Made by a program: the position numbers and the translations under genes
Shown: piece by piece, positions 10,269 to 19,166 of the stretch
Layout: every line of letters begins with the position of its first letter
Position numbering within the stretch: the stretch's first letter is position 1
Assembly: GCA_005879315.1 (NCBI GenBank)
Contig: VBLC01000062.1
Span: forward strand, 1-46,535
Length of the DNA: 46,535 nucleotides
Reading direction: 5' to 3'
Source: Deltaproteobacteria bacterium
Lineage (GTDB): Bacteria > Myxococcota > Myxococcia > Myxococcales > 40CM-4-68-19
The notes under the pieces: generated by a model
Seen by the model: the letters and a program-made list of their open reading frames with translations, nothing else
Databases searched by the model: none
Told to the model about the DNA's origin: nothing

Positions 10269-10846
10269 TTGAGGGCGCGATAGCGCCCGCTCTCGCTCCA
10301 CGTCGGCACGTCGGTCGGACGGCGGTTCCAGTAATTGATCACCAGCGTGATGCGCATCCTGCCGCGCGGACCAGGCAGCGGGCGACGCGGCGTGCGGCCG
10401 CGGGCGTCGAGGACGCCGTGGAAGAGATCGCCGCCGAAGATCGCGTACCGGTTGCGGCGGGGCTTGACGGTCTCGAGGAGGGTCGCCTCTGCAGAGCCGC
10501 GCCGCTGATCGGTCACGGCAAGGTGCCCGCCTCGGACGGAGTTGAAGAAGAATACGCTCGAGAGCAGCGGATGCCTCGAGCCTTCCTTGACGTCGTGGTC
10601 GAAGTGGAACGCGATGGGCAGGTCGGTCGTGTACGCGCGGCCGATCCACCATTCGACTCCCGCGCAGCGCACTCGCGCGAGACGCCACAGCTGCAGCACC
10701 GCCTCCTCCACGGAGTGCGCGGGCTCCGCCCCGCGAGGCAGCCAGAAGGTGGTGAAATAGCTCTCGCGCAGCCGCTCCGCGCCGAGCCGCACGATGGCTC
10801 GCCCCGCCCGCCGGACCAGCGACTCGGGCAATGCGCCTTCCTTCAC
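10265..10846 (-). CDS. probable 2-oxoglutarate/Fe(II)-oxygenase-fold protein
   Basis: The C-terminal half has the pattern of a double-stranded beta-helix Fe(II) oxygenase: an HxD-type segment 'AFHFDHD', a second region 'AIFGGDLFHGVLD' that would supply the distal His, and 'RMRITLVINYW' with an Arg positioned like the 2-oxoglutarate anchor. I therefore place it tentatively near the prolyl-4-hydroxylase-like superfamily. The substrate is unknown. Start choice: the longest frame begins at TTG 10897 but would run into the divergent arginine decarboxylase; the GTG at 10846 removes that overlap and gives 193 residues. The stop overlaps the start of the RlmN-like gene by 4 bp, linking the two; a role in RNA or ribosome modification is possible but speculative. 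Confidence 0.5.
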   Translation of the reverse strand: MKEGALPESLVRRAGRAIVRLGAERLRESYFTTFWLPRGAEPAHSVEEAVLQLWRLARVRCAGVEWWIGRAYTTDLPIAFHFDHDVKEGSRHPLLSSVFFFNSVRGGHLAVTDQRRGSAEATLLETVKPRRNRYAIFGGDLFHGVLDARGRTPRRPLPGPRGRMRITLVINYWNRRPTDVPTWSESGRYRALK

Positions 10847-10896
10847 CCGTGTCAACCCTTGTGATCGGCGGCCTCTGTGTGGCAGATCGCGACGCA

Positions 10897-12846
10897 ATGT
10901 CCAATTCCGACTGGTCGATCGAGAAGTCGCTCCAGCTCTACAACATCCCGGGCTGGGGCGCGGGGTACTTCTCCATCAACCCGAAGGGGCACCTCGTCGT
11001 GCACCCCTTCGGCCAGCCCGGTCCGATGATCGATCTGATGGACGTGGTCGACGACATCCGCGAGCGGCGGCTCGGCTTTCCCTGCATCGTCCGCTTTCAG
11101 GACGTGCTCCGCAGCCGCGTCAAGCAGATCAACGACGTCTTCCGCAACGCCATCGTCCAGCATGGCTACAAAGGCCAGTACTTCGGCGTCTACCCGACCA
11201 AGGTGAACCAGATGCGCGAGGTGGTCGAGGAGATCCTCGACGCCGGCGCGCCCTATCACTTCGGCCTCGAGGCGGGCAGCAAGGGCGAGCTGCTCATCGT
11301 CCTCGCTCTCAACACCGATCCCGAAGCGCTCACCATCTGCAACGGCTACAAGGACGAGGAGTACCTGCGGCTCGCTCTCCTGGGGCGAAAGCTCGGTCGC
11401 AAGATCCTGGTGGTAATCGAGAAGCTCTCCGAGCTGCCGCACCTGTTGCGTCTCGCCGAGGAGATGAACGTCGTCCCGCTCATCGGGCTGCGCTCGAAGC
11501 TCTCCACCAAGGGGACGGGAAAGTGGGAATCCTCCTCAGGAGACTTCGCCAAGTTCGGCCTGACCACGCCGGAGTTGATCCAGGCGGTGTCGATTCTCAA
11601 GGCCAAAGGCCTCGAGCAGCAGGCCAAGCTCTTCCACTTCCACGTCGGCTCGCAGCTCACCGACATCCGCACCGTCAAGGACGTGGTCAACGAGGGCGCG
11701 CGCTTCTACGCCAAGCTGCGCAAGATGGGCCTCGGGCTCGAGTTCTTCGACGTCGGCGGTGGCCTGGGCGTCGATTACGTCGGCTCGCGCAGCACCGCTT
11801 TCGTCTCTTCGTTGAACTACACGATGGACGAGTACGCGGCCGACGTCGTCTACACCGTCCAGCAGATCTGCAGCAACGAAGGCGTGGCCGAGCCCAACAT
11901 CGTCAGCGAGTCCGGCCGCGCGCTCACCGCCCACCATTCCTGCCTGCTGATGAACGTCTTCGGCCACATCGAGTTCGGCGAGAACGGCGCGGTGCACGAG
12001 GAGGTGCCGCAGGGCGAGCCGGTCACCGCGCCCACGCCGGAGAACGAGGCGCCCATCGTGCGCGAGATGCGCGAGATCATCTCCGGCCTGACCTCCAAGA
12101 ACTCCGGCGAGGCATACAACGACGCGGTCGCCAAGAAAGAGCAGGCGCTGACGATGTTCAAGCTGGGCATCCTCGGCCTGGAGGAGCGCGCGGCCGTCGA
12201 GGGACTCTTCTGGCGGCTCTGCCGGCGGCTGGTGGAGATCAACAAGAAGCGCAAGCGCGTGCCGGGCGCGACGCGGGATCTGGGCGACAAGCTGGCCGAT
12301 CAGTACATGGCCAACTTCTCTCTCTTCCAGAGCGCGCCCGATCACTGGGCCATCAATCAGCTCTTTCCCATCGTGCCGCTGCATCGGCACACCGAAACGC
12401 CCAGCCGCGATTCCACCATCGTCGACATCACCTGCGACTCGGACGGCAAGATCGACAGCTTCATCGAGGGGGAGACGGTGGACGAGACCATCGCGCTCCA
12501 CCCGCTGCGGCCCGCCGAGGCGTACTACCTGGGGATGTTCCTGACGGGCGCCTATCAGGACATCATGGGCGACATGCACAATCTCTTCGGGCGGGTGCAC
12601 GAGGTGCACGTCTTCGTCGATGACGACGACCCGGAGGACTACTACATCGAAGAAGTGATTCCCGGCGACACGATGGAGCGCGTGCTCGCGCGGGTGCAAT
12701 ACGAGCCCAGCGACCTGGCCAAGCGCATCAAGCAGGCGCTCGATGGAAAAGTCCGCGAGGGACAGGTGAAGCCGAAAGAGAGCGTGCAGCTCACCGACTT
12801 CTACGAGCAGGCCATGCGCGGCTACACCTATCTGAACAGCGAATGA
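10897..12846 (+). CDS. speA: biosynthetic arginine decarboxylase
   Basis: SpeA converts L-arginine to agmatine, the first step of polyamine synthesis by the agmatine route. The product (649 aa, near the E. coli length) begins 'MSNSDWSIEKSLQLYNIPGW', the standard SpeA start, which is why ATG 10897 was chosen over GTG 10831. The fold-III PLP barrel contains the expected Lys in 'GVYPTKVNQ', the glycine-rich 'HVGSQLTDI' and 'FFDVGGGLGVDY', and a C-terminal catalytic Cys region. No agmatinase or agmatine deiminase gene is in the window. It is divergent from the oxygenase gene and convergent with the FHA activator gene. Confidence 0.95.
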   Translation: MSNSDWSIEKSLQLYNIPGWGAGYFSINPKGHLVVHPFGQPGPMIDLMDVVDDIRERRLGFPCIVRFQDVLRSRVKQINDVFRNAIVQHGYKGQYFGVYPTKVNQMREVVEEILDAGAPYHFGLEAGSKGELLIVLALNTDPEALTICNGYKDEEYLRLALLGRKLGRKILVVIEKLSELPHLLRLAEEMNVVPLIGLRSKLSTKGTGKWESSSGDFAKFGLTTPELIQAVSILKAKGLEQQAKLFHFHVGSQLTDIRTVKDVVNEGARFYAKLRKMGLGLEFFDVGGGLGVDYVGSRSTAFVSSLNYTMDEYAADVVYTVQQICSNEGVAEPNIVSESGRALTAHHSCLLMNVFGHIEFGENGAVHEEVPQGEPVTAPTPENEAPIVREMREIISGLTSKNSGEAYNDAVAKKEQALTMFKLGILGLEERAAVEGLFWRLCRRLVEINKKRKRVPGATRDLGDKLADQYMANFSLFQSAPDHWAINQLFPIVPLHRHTETPSRDSTIVDITCDSDGKIDSFIEGETVDETIALHPLRPAEAYYLGMFLTGAYQDIMGDMHNLFGRVHEVHVFVDDDDPEDYYIEEVIPGDTMERVLARVQYEPSDLAKRIKQALDGKVREGQVKPKESVQLTDFYEQAMRGYTYLNSE

Positions 12847-12861
12847 CCGCGGTGGGGATCC

Positions 12862-14265
12862 TCACGAGCGCAGCCCGAGCCGGTCGAGCTTCCTGAGCAG
12901 GCTGCTCCGCGCGATGCCGAGCTCGCGCGCGATGGCGCGGCGGTTGCCGCTGTGGCGCGAGTGGGCAGAGCGGATGGCGAGTTCCTCCAGCTCGCCGAGA
13001 GTCCGGCCGCGCAGCTCGAGGGCAGTCTCGGCCGGAGTCGCCAGGCCGATGTCCGCACAGCGCGGTTGCCAGGCCGGCGCGCCGTCGAAGTGGAGCGCCG
13101 AAGCGCGGATCACGTTCGTCTCCGACAGCAGCACAGCGAGTTGCACCACGTGGCGCAACTCGCGGACGTTGCCAGGCCAGCGATGCTGCAGGAGCGCTGC
13201 GCGCGCATCGGCGGCGAGAATCTTCCGCGCGCCCTGGAGGAAATGCTCGGCGAGCGGCAGGATGTCGGCCGGTCTCGCTCGCAGGGGCGGCAGCTCGACC
13301 GTCACGCCGCGCAGTCGATAGAAGAGGTCCTCGCGGAACTCGCCCGCGCGAACCCGGGCGCGCAGATCTTGATGGGTGGCGCAGACGACGCGGACGTCCG
13401 TCGCGCGCGGCCGCGGAGCGCCGACTGGCTTGACCTCGCCCTCCTCCAGCGCCCGCAAGAGCGTTACTTGAAGCCTGAGAGGCAGGTCCCCGATCTCGTC
13501 GAGAAAGAGCGTGCCGCCGTCGGCCGCGCCGAAAGCTCCCGGTGCGCTCGTCACCGCGCCGGTGAAAGCGCCCTTCTCGTGGCCGAACAGCTCCGCTTCG
13601 GCCAGCTCGCGCGGGATGGCGCCGCAGTTGACCGGCACGAAAGGACCTTGCCCGCGCGGGGACAGCTCGTGCACCGCGCGCGCCGCCACTTCCTTTCCGG
13701 TTCCGGTTTCCCCGAGGAGCATCACCGGCACCTGCGAGGGAGCTGCTCGGCGCAACAGCTCCAACACCGGCGCGAGCGCGGGATCGCGCGCCAGCAGTCC
13801 AGGCAGCGACGCCGTCATGCGCTGGTGCTCGCGGTCGACCAGCAACTCCTGTGCGCCGGCGCGCAGCCGCGCCCCTTCACAGAGCTCGGCGTCGGAGACG
13901 CGCAGGCCGTCCACCCAGGTGCCGTTGGTCGAGCCGAGGTCCTTCACCCGCCAGCGGCCTTCGGCCTCGTGCAGGCGGAAATGGAAGGCCGAAACGAAGC
14001 GATCCTCCAGCGCCACGTCGTTCGAAGGATGCGCTCCGACCGACACAGCGCCGTCGCGCAGGCGCAAGCTGCGGGGCGAGCCGTCGAGCGCGCGCCAGAG
14101 CAGCGAGAGAGGTTCGACCACTTCGGTGCGGGGCGAGTCGGCGGTGACGCGATCCACAATCCCCTCCTGGTCGCGATCAACGACGGCCCGGCGAAGGGAA
14201 GCCCGCCGCGCGCTCCGATCAATGTCGCGCTCCGGCTTCGGGAGGATATCCTTCGTCCGTGGCAC
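12862..14265 (-). CDS. FHA-domain sigma-54-dependent transcription activator
   Basis: Instead of a receiver this 467-residue activator carries an N-terminal FHA domain (about 65-135; 'HPSNDV', 'VSAFHFRL', 'GSTNGTWVDG'), which binds phosphothreonine. Its input is therefore probably Ser/Thr-kinase signalling, a common arrangement in myxobacteria. The AAA+ domain has Walker A GETGTGKE, sigma-54 loop GAFTGA and Walker B GGTLFLDEIGDL. A Fis-type HTH is at the end ('NRRAIARELGIARSSLLRKL'). The GTG at 14265 overlaps the start of the divergent ATP-grasp gene; a start further downstream is possible because the first 50 residues look unstructured. No protein kinase gene is in the window. Confidence 0.93.
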   Translation of the reverse strand: MPRTKDILPKPERDIDRSARRASLRRAVVDRDQEGIVDRVTADSPRTEVVEPLSLLWRALDGSPRSLRLRDGAVSVGAHPSNDVALEDRFVSAFHFRLHEAEGRWRVKDLGSTNGTWVDGLRVSDAELCEGARLRAGAQELLVDREHQRMTASLPGLLARDPALAPVLELLRRAAPSQVPVMLLGETGTGKEVAARAVHELSPRGQGPFVPVNCGAIPRELAEAELFGHEKGAFTGAVTSAPGAFGAADGGTLFLDEIGDLPLRLQVTLLRALEEGEVKPVGAPRPRATDVRVVCATHQDLRARVRAGEFREDLFYRLRGVTVELPPLRARPADILPLAEHFLQGARKILAADARAALLQHRWPGNVRELRHVVQLAVLLSETNVIRASALHFDGAPAWQPRCADIGLATPAETALELRGRTLGELEELAIRSAHSRHSGNRRAIARELGIARSSLLRKLDRLGLRS

Positions 14266-15524
14266 CCGCGGTCGTGCTCATCCTTCCCAAGACCGGCTAT
14301 CGCAACGAGGACTTCCTCGCGGCGGCGAAGAAGCTCGGCGCCGAGGTGATCCAGGCTTCCGACGTCTGCCATCGCCTGGCCGAGCAGTGGGAGGAGCATC
14401 CGCTTGCGCTCCGCTTCCGCGAAGCGGAGGCCGCCGCCAGCGAGCTGGCCGCGCAGGTCGCGCAACGGAATCCGGTGGCCGTGATCGGCGTGGACGACCA
14501 GAGCTCGCTGGTGGCGGCCTTGGCGGCCGAGAAGCTGGGCATCGCGCAAAATCCGGTGCGCGCCGTGGCGGCGGCGCGGAGCAAGGAACAGAGCCGCGCC
14601 CGCCTGCATGCTGCGGGGCTGCCGGTGCCACGCTTCGAAGTCGTGGCGCGCGATCTGCCCCCGGCGGAGATCGATGCCCTCGCCGCGCGGTCGCCGTATC
14701 CCTGCGTGGTCAAGCCGCTCGTCCTGTCCGGCAGCCGGGGAGTGATTCGCGCCGACGATCCCGCGCAGCTGCGGGCCGCTCTTTCGCGCGTCGCGGCCTT
14801 GTTGCGATCCCCCGAGGTGGCGCAGCGGCGCGATCCCGACCTGGCCCGGCTTCTCGTCGAGGAATTCATCCCCGGGCCGGAAATCGCGCTGGAGGGACTG
14901 CTCGTGCGCGGGCAACTGCACGTCCTGGCGATCTTCGACAAGCCCGATGCCCTCGACGGGCCCTTCTTCGAGGAGACGCTCTACATCACGCCCTCGCGCC
15001 ATCCCGCGCAGCTGCAAGACGGAGCGGCGCGCGCCGTCGCGGAAGGATGCGCCGCGCTCGGCCTCGTGGAAGGACCGATCCATGCCGAGCTGCGCCTGTC
15101 GCCTGGCGGTCCGCGGCTCCTGGAGATCGCTGCCCGCAGCATCGGCGGCTTGTGCGGCCGCGCCCTCCGCTTCGGAGTGGGAATCTCGCTAGAGGAGTTG
15201 ATCCTGCGCCATGCCCTCGGCCTGCGCGCCGACCCTCCCCCGCGCGAGAGAAGCGCCGCCGGCGTTCTCATGCTGCCCATCAGCAAGCGCGGCACTCTCG
15301 AGGAAGTTCGCGGGGTCGATGAAGCGAAGCGCCTGCCGCTCATCGAGGACATCGTGATCACGGCCCATCTGCGCGAGGAGCTCGTCCCGCTCCCCGAAGG
15401 CGCCTCCTATCTCGGTTTCGCCTTCGCCCGCGCCCGCTCGCCCGCCCAGGTCGAGACCGCCCTGCGCCGGGCCGGCAAACTGATCGAAGCGCGAGTCACC
15501 CCCCGCCTCCCGGTCACCGCCTGA
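14259..15524 (+). CDS. ATP-grasp superfamily carboxylate-amine ligase
   Basis: This 421-residue enzyme has the ATP-grasp layout: an N-terminal pre-grasp domain, the ATP-clasp segment 'VVKPLVLSGSRGV', the adenine-contacting 'LVEEFIPGPEIALEGLL' and the Mg-binding end 'PIHAELRLSPGG' then 'LLEIAAR'. This arrangement is typical of L-amino-acid ligases, carnosine-synthase-like and biotin-carboxylase-like proteins that make an amide bond through an acyl phosphate. The substrate is not predictable here. GTG 14259 is preceded by GGGAGG at about 14240. The start overlaps the divergent FHA activator, which may control it. Confidence 0.8.
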   Translation: MAPAVVLILPKTGYRNEDFLAAAKKLGAEVIQASDVCHRLAEQWEEHPLALRFREAEAAASELAAQVAQRNPVAVIGVDDQSSLVAALAAEKLGIAQNPVRAVAAARSKEQSRARLHAAGLPVPRFEVVARDLPPAEIDALAARSPYPCVVKPLVLSGSRGVIRADDPAQLRAALSRVAALLRSPEVAQRRDPDLARLLVEEFIPGPEIALEGLLVRGQLHVLAIFDKPDALDGPFFEETLYITPSRHPAQLQDGAARAVAEGCAALGLVEGPIHAELRLSPGGPRLLEIAARSIGGLCGRALRFGVGISLEELILRHALGLRADPPPRERSAAGVLMLPISKRGTLEEVRGVDEAKRLPLIEDIVITAHLREELVPLPEGASYLGFAFARARSPAQVETALRRAGKLIEARVTPRLPVTA

Positions 15525-15603
15525 CCCCCGGTGTCCGGTGTACCCGTTCTGTCCGTTCCGTTCGCTCTGCCGGTTGTGCCGGGAGTTCCCAGAGCCGCCA
15601 GAC

Positions 15604-15726
15604 CGTACAGTTTGGACACTTCAGACCGTCATCAACTGAGGCAAATCTCCCCGAACTGTACACTCCGGTCACTCCTCACACTCGCCGCTGGGGAAATTCT
15701 CCCCAAATTGTACAGTCTGGAGGTCA
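15604..15726. repeat. degenerate ~52 bp direct repeat with TGTACA-type cores
   Basis: The core (T/C)GTACA(G/C)T(C/T)(T/C)GG occurs at 15604-15615, 15657-15668 and 15709-15720, that is, at 53 and 52 bp spacing. The second and third copies are each preceded by an AAAT(T)CTCCCC block at 15643-15652 and 15694-15704, so at least these two are full units. The stretch 15525-15759 lies between two convergent gene ends and holds no gene. Confidence 0.7.
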
Positions 15727-15759
15727 GAGCAGGCCCAACTGGCCTGCGGTCGGCTCGGT

Positions 15760-17091
15760 TCAACAGAACCAGCTTTCGGTCAGGCGCGGAATGCAGCGCT
15801 TGGGGGCAGGAACACGTCCCCCGCCTCCCGCCAGCGTCCGGAGGAGAGCGAAGGTCTCGCGAGCGTCACTCTCGGCGCGAGAGTGGACCAGCGCGGCTGA
15901 CTCGCGCTGCAGCGCATCGACCCGCTGGTCCTCGTGCTGCCAGTTCCAGCCAAAGCCATCGGGTTCGAAGGAGCGCAGCCAGGGGCGCGGCTCGTCCCCG
16001 TCCAGGAGTGCAGAGCCGGGCGGCAGGAGCAACCGCAGCGTGTACTGCACGGGATCGATCGCATCGACCAGATCGTGGGCCACCGCGAAGTCGAACAGGT
16101 CGGGCAGATCGCGCAGCCGGGTCCAGGGCGTGTAGGGCAGCAGAGTCGGCCTCAGCTCGATGCCGGCCTCGCGAACGGCGCGCAGCGCGAGGGGCACGTC
16201 GGCTGCCGTATGCCCCTTCCGCAGCGCGCGCAGGACTTCGTCGTTCAGCGACTCCACTGCGGAAGTGACGAAGAGCAGCCCGCAGCGGGCCAGCTCGGGC
16301 AAGAGGTCCTGGTGCTGCAGCAAGTGCTCGATCTTGACGGTCGCGTCGAAAGTCAGCTCCGGCCAGCGCGCACTCGCTTCTCGCGCAATGCGCAGCGCGT
16401 GCGTCGGACCGTTGAGAAAATCCGGGTCCGCGAAGGTGACGTGCTGTGCGCCGGCCGAGATCTGTTGGCCGATGTCCGCCAGCACCTGCTCGCGCGGCAC
16501 GGCGACGAACTTGCCCCGATAGACGGGCACGATGGGGCAATGGCGGCAGAAATGCTTGCAGCCGCGCGAGGCCTCGACGGAAGCGACCAGCCGAGTCTCG
16601 CCGCCGACCTCGAGGCGCGCGTAGCGATCGATGAGCGGAAGCCCCCCGCGCGAGGGAACCGGCTCCTGCCGCGGCCGCGCGACCGAGGTGGCGGAGCGCG
16701 GCGGCGCCTCTCCTCGCTCGAGAGTCCGCGCCAGCTCGACCAGCAGATCGACCGACTCGCCGCCGAGGACCGTGTCGCAATGCTTGGCGAGAAGGTGCTC
16801 GGCATTGAGGATGGCATAGAGGCCGAAGAGCGCCACGTGCGCCGCGGGATCGATCTCCCGGACGCGCGCCGCGACGCGCACCCCGAGTCGAAGCGCAGTG
16901 TGCATGGGGACGGAAATGGCGACGAGCCGCGCGCGGCGCAGCGGTTCCTCCGCGAGCTTTTCCACCGAGACGTCGAGCGCAGCGGGCCGGAAGCCGGCGC
17001 GTTCCAGTCCGGCCAGCGCTGCCGCCGCCGCGAGCGGCTGCCGCCCCAGCTCGTAGCAGGAGATGACGAGGATCTCACCCGGCCCGCGCAG
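15760..17091 (-). CDS. B12-binding-domain radical SAM protein
   Basis: The frame encodes a cobalamin-binding Rossmann domain first ('EILVISCYELGRQPL' then 'VAISVPMHTALRLG' and 'HVALFGLYAILNAEHLL'), then a radical SAM domain with cluster motif 'CKHFCRHC'. The family carries out methylations, ring contractions and other carbon-skeleton chemistry; the substrate is unknown. Start problem: the first ATG/GTG/TTG in frame is GTG 16965, which would remove the first B12-domain strand. A CTG at 17089-17091, with AAGGGA six bases upstream, keeps the full domain, so CTG is preferred. It lies 3 bp after the yggX stop in the same frame. The C-terminal part (from about residue 330) has no recognised domain. 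Confidence 0.8.
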   Translation of the reverse strand: MRGPGEILVISCYELGRQPLAAAAALAGLERAGFRPAALDVSVEKLAEEPLRRARLVAISVPMHTALRLGVRVAARVREIDPAAHVALFGLYAILNAEHLLAKHCDTVLGGESVDLLVELARTLERGEAPPRSATSVARPRQEPVPSRGGLPLIDRYARLEVGGETRLVASVEASRGCKHFCRHCPIVPVYRGKFVAVPREQVLADIGQQISAGAQHVTFADPDFLNGPTHALRIAREASARWPELTFDATVKIEHLLQHQDLLPELARCGLLFVTSAVESLNDEVLRALRKGHTAADVPLALRAVREAGIELRPTLLPYTPWTRLRDLPDLFDFAVAHDLVDAIDPVQYTLRLLLPPGSALLDGDEPRPWLRSFEPDGFGWNWQHEDQRVDALQRESAALVHSRAESDARETFALLRTLAGGGGRVPAPKRCIPRLTESWFC

Positions 17092-17094
17092 TCG

Positions 17095-17373
17095 CTATCC
17101 CTTTGCCGCAGGCGGCTTGTAGTCCGGCGGGAGCTGGCTGCCCTCGCCGAAGAAAAATTTCTCGCACTGATCGAAGAGGACCTGGTTGGCCTGCTCCGAG
17201 CCCCCCGCCAGCCGGTACTCGTTCATGATCATCTTGAAGTGCTCCAGCCACATCTTCCACGCCTCTTGCGAGACGTTGTCGTAGATGCGCTGGCCGAGAT
17301 CGTTGTTGAAGGGCTTGTACTCGAGCCCGGGCAGCTCTCGGCCAAGCTTCACGCACTTCACCATCCGCGCCAT
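17095..17373 (-). CDS. yggX: YggX-family Fe(2+)-trafficking protein
   Basis: This small cytoplasmic protein (92 aa) has the YggX hallmarks: a Cys near the N-terminus ('[13 protein letters not shown]'), '[20 protein letters not shown]', 'MIMNEYRL' and 'FFFGEG'. YggX protects iron-sulfur clusters from oxidative damage and may take part in iron transfer. ATG 17373 is preceded by AAGGAGG. The adjacent downstream radical SAM enzyme needs an iron-sulfur cluster, so the pairing makes sense. A TATACA-like -10 element upstream (about 17403-17408) may be the promoter. Confidence 0.9.
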   Translation of the reverse strand: MARMVKCVKLGRELPGLEYKPFNNDLGQRIYDNVSQEAWKMWLEHFKMIMNEYRLAGGSEQANQVLFDQCEKFFFGEGSQLPPDYKPPAAKG

Positions 17374-17480
17374 GAAAGAAGCCTCCTTCGATCGGCCGCT
17401 TGTATAACGGCGCGGCCCGCCGCGCATAGGGGAATGCCCGGCGGGCGCTCGACTAGCAGCAGCCAAGCGGCAGGCAGCAG

Positions 17481-18248
17481 CTACTGGAGCGCGTCGATCG
17501 AGCTGACGCCGATGCTCTTCAAAAGCGCCTCCAACCGCGCTTGTAGCTTGTGCGCCGAGGCGGCATTCCCCTCTCGCGCAGCAGCCTTGGCAAGAGCATC
17601 CACCGCGACGGCCTCGTCCTCCGCTGCACATCCACGCATCGGACAGGCCGAAGCGATCGATGCCTCGAAGCGCCCGACTGCTCCCAGGTCGCCTCGCGAT
17701 CGGTAGACATCGGCCGCGAGTTGCAGCGCAGGAGCCCAGAGCATTGGATCGAGCACTACATAGCGGGCGAACTCCTCCACCTCCGCAACGTCCGCCTTCC
17801 CTGCGGCGGCCTGCTCGCGCAGCGTCGCGTATAGATGATGGAGGCGCGCGTGCTCTTCCATCTGAGCTGGCGTCAGTTGCGACAGCTTGCGCTGGAGCGC
17901 GAGGAGATCCGGTGCGTCGGTCCGCGCTGCCACAACGTCCGCCAGGGACGCGGCGGAGCGCAGCGAAGCCAGCGCCGCGCGCCTCGCCGAAGACGTGTCT
18001 GCGCGCTTCTCTGCGCGGCCGCCGTGCACCAGGTACGGCACGGCGCCGCGGAGAAGGTAGAGCATGGCAAGCAGCACGCCGGCGGCCAGAGCGGCCGCAA
18101 TGGGCCAGCGCCGCCGCATGCGCAGGGCGCCTCGGCCCGCCCGCCGCAGCGCCGCAGCCAGGACCCGCTTCGGGTCGCGCGCCAGTGCATCGAGCGCCGC
18201 ACGCTCCTCGGCCGACTCGGGCGCTTCGAGCATTTCGCGCAGCTCCAC
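17481..18248 (-). CDS. hypothetical single-pass membrane protein
   Basis: This 255-residue product has one transmembrane helix at about residues 48-70, after a basic N-terminus. A helix-rich, Ala- and Leu-rich region follows, probably with TPR-like repeats ('[19 protein letters not shown]', '[15 protein letters not shown]'). The protein ends near Ala-Leu-Gln. No family was recognised. GTG 18248 is the longest start. It is divergent from the PAP2 gene and stands alone. The GC-rich stretch 17374-17480 after it contains two small inverted repeats that could terminate transcription. Confidence 0.6.
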   Translation of the reverse strand: MELREMLEAPESAEERAALDALARDPKRVLAAALRRAGRGALRMRRRWPIAAALAAGVLLAMLYLLRGAVPYLVHGGRAEKRADTSSARRAALASLRSAASLADVVAARTDAPDLLALQRKLSQLTPAQMEEHARLHHLYATLREQAAAGKADVAEVEEFARYVVLDPMLWAPALQLAADVYRSRGDLGAVGRFEASIASACPMRGCAAEDEAVAVDALAKAAAREGNAASAHKLQARLEALLKSIGVSSIDALQ

Positions 18249-18297
18249 GCTGTCGAAGACGTACGGAGCGGCAAAATCCCGCCGCTCGCCATGCTAT

Positions 18298-18843
18298 TTG
18301 TTCGCCTTGCTCCCTCCTCCGCCCATCGACGTCGAGCTGCTCGCCTACTTCAACCGGCCGGGTACACCTTGGTTGGACGCCGCCATGGCAGCGATTTCCA
18401 ACCGCGGCGTGCTTCTCGCCATCGGCGCGCTCGCGGCGATCTATCTCTGGATCAAATCGCCCCACCGAGGCCTCGCCGCGCTGCTCTTCGCGGCCGCCAT
18501 CGGCGCCGCCGACCTCGTCTCGGTGCGACTGATCAAACCCGAAGCTGCACGCGTGCGACCCTGTGCGGCGGATCCGGTGCACGTCGCGCATCCGCTGGGT
18601 TGCGGCTCAGGACAATCCTTCCCTTCCACGCACGCCGCCGACACTGCCGCGGCTGCGGCGGTATGCGTGTGGGCCGCGCCTGCTTTCTCGACGATCGCGA
18701 TCCTGTTCTCGCTCGCGGTGGGGATTTCCCGCGTATACCTGGGCGTCCACTGGCCCACCGACGTGATGGCCGGGTGGGCGATCGGCGCCGCTCTGGGAGC
18801 AGCCCTGGTCTTGCTCGCCCGCTTGCGCTACCTCCCGCGCTGA
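18298..18843 (+). CDS. PAP2-family membrane phosphatase (possible undecaprenyl-diphosphatase)
   Basis: All three PAP2 catalytic motifs are visible: C1 'KPEAARVRP' (KX6RP), C2 'FPSTHA' (PSxH with His), C3 '[12 protein letters not shown]' (SRX5HX3D). The 181-residue protein has several membrane helices and resembles BacA-independent undecaprenyl-diphosphatases and lipid phosphatases, which recycle lipid carriers at the outer face of the inner membrane. Start: TTG 18298 (also TTG 18307) is chosen because the conserved '[10 protein letters not shown]' segment begins soon after; the longer frame runs into the divergent gene. GlsB-like gene follows 38 bp later. Confidence 0.85.
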   Translation: MFALLPPPPIDVELLAYFNRPGTPWLDAAMAAISNRGVLLAIGALAAIYLWIKSPHRGLAALLFAAAIGAADLVSVRLIKPEAARVRPCAADPVHVAHPLGCGSGQSFPSTHAADTAAAAAVCVWAAPAFSTIAILFSLAVGISRVYLGVHWPTDVMAGWAIGAALGAALVLLARLRYLPR

Positions 18844-18881
18844 GAGGTGCATACGGTTCCTGCAAAGGAGCGGGAGCGAGC

Positions 18882-19160
18882 ATGCACATCATCGGATTCC
18901 TCATCTTCGGGTTGATCGTCGGACTTCTCGCCAGGGCCATCTATCCCGGCCGGCAGCCGATGGGCTTCTTGGCCACAGCGGTGCTGGGGATGATCGGCTC
19001 GCTGGTCGGTGGGCTCATCGGCCACGCCATCTGGGGCACGGGCTCGACAGCGGATGGCTCCTGGGCCTTCACCCCGGGCGGATGGATTTCCTCCATCGTC
19101 GGCGCGGTGCTCGTGCTCTACGTCTACCTTTCCCTGGTGCGCCGGCGGCGCATCCTCTGA
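18882..19160 (+). CDS. GlsB/YeaQ/YmgE-family small stress membrane protein
   Basis: This 92-residue protein has three hydrophobic helices with the family pattern 'FGLIVGLLARAIYPGR', 'GMIGSLVGGLIGH' and a final 'ISSIVGAVLVLYVY'. The family is stress-induced and glycine-rich; its exact role is unknown. ATG 18882 follows AAAGGAG at suitable spacing. It sits just after the PAP2 gene on the same strand and may be co-transcribed. Length is normal. Confidence 0.9.
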   Translation: MHIIGFLIFGLIVGLLARAIYPGRQPMGFLATAVLGMIGSLVGGLIGHAIWGTGSTADGSWAFTPGGWISSIVGAVLVLYVYLSLVRRRRIL

Positions 19161-19166
19161 GCCGGG

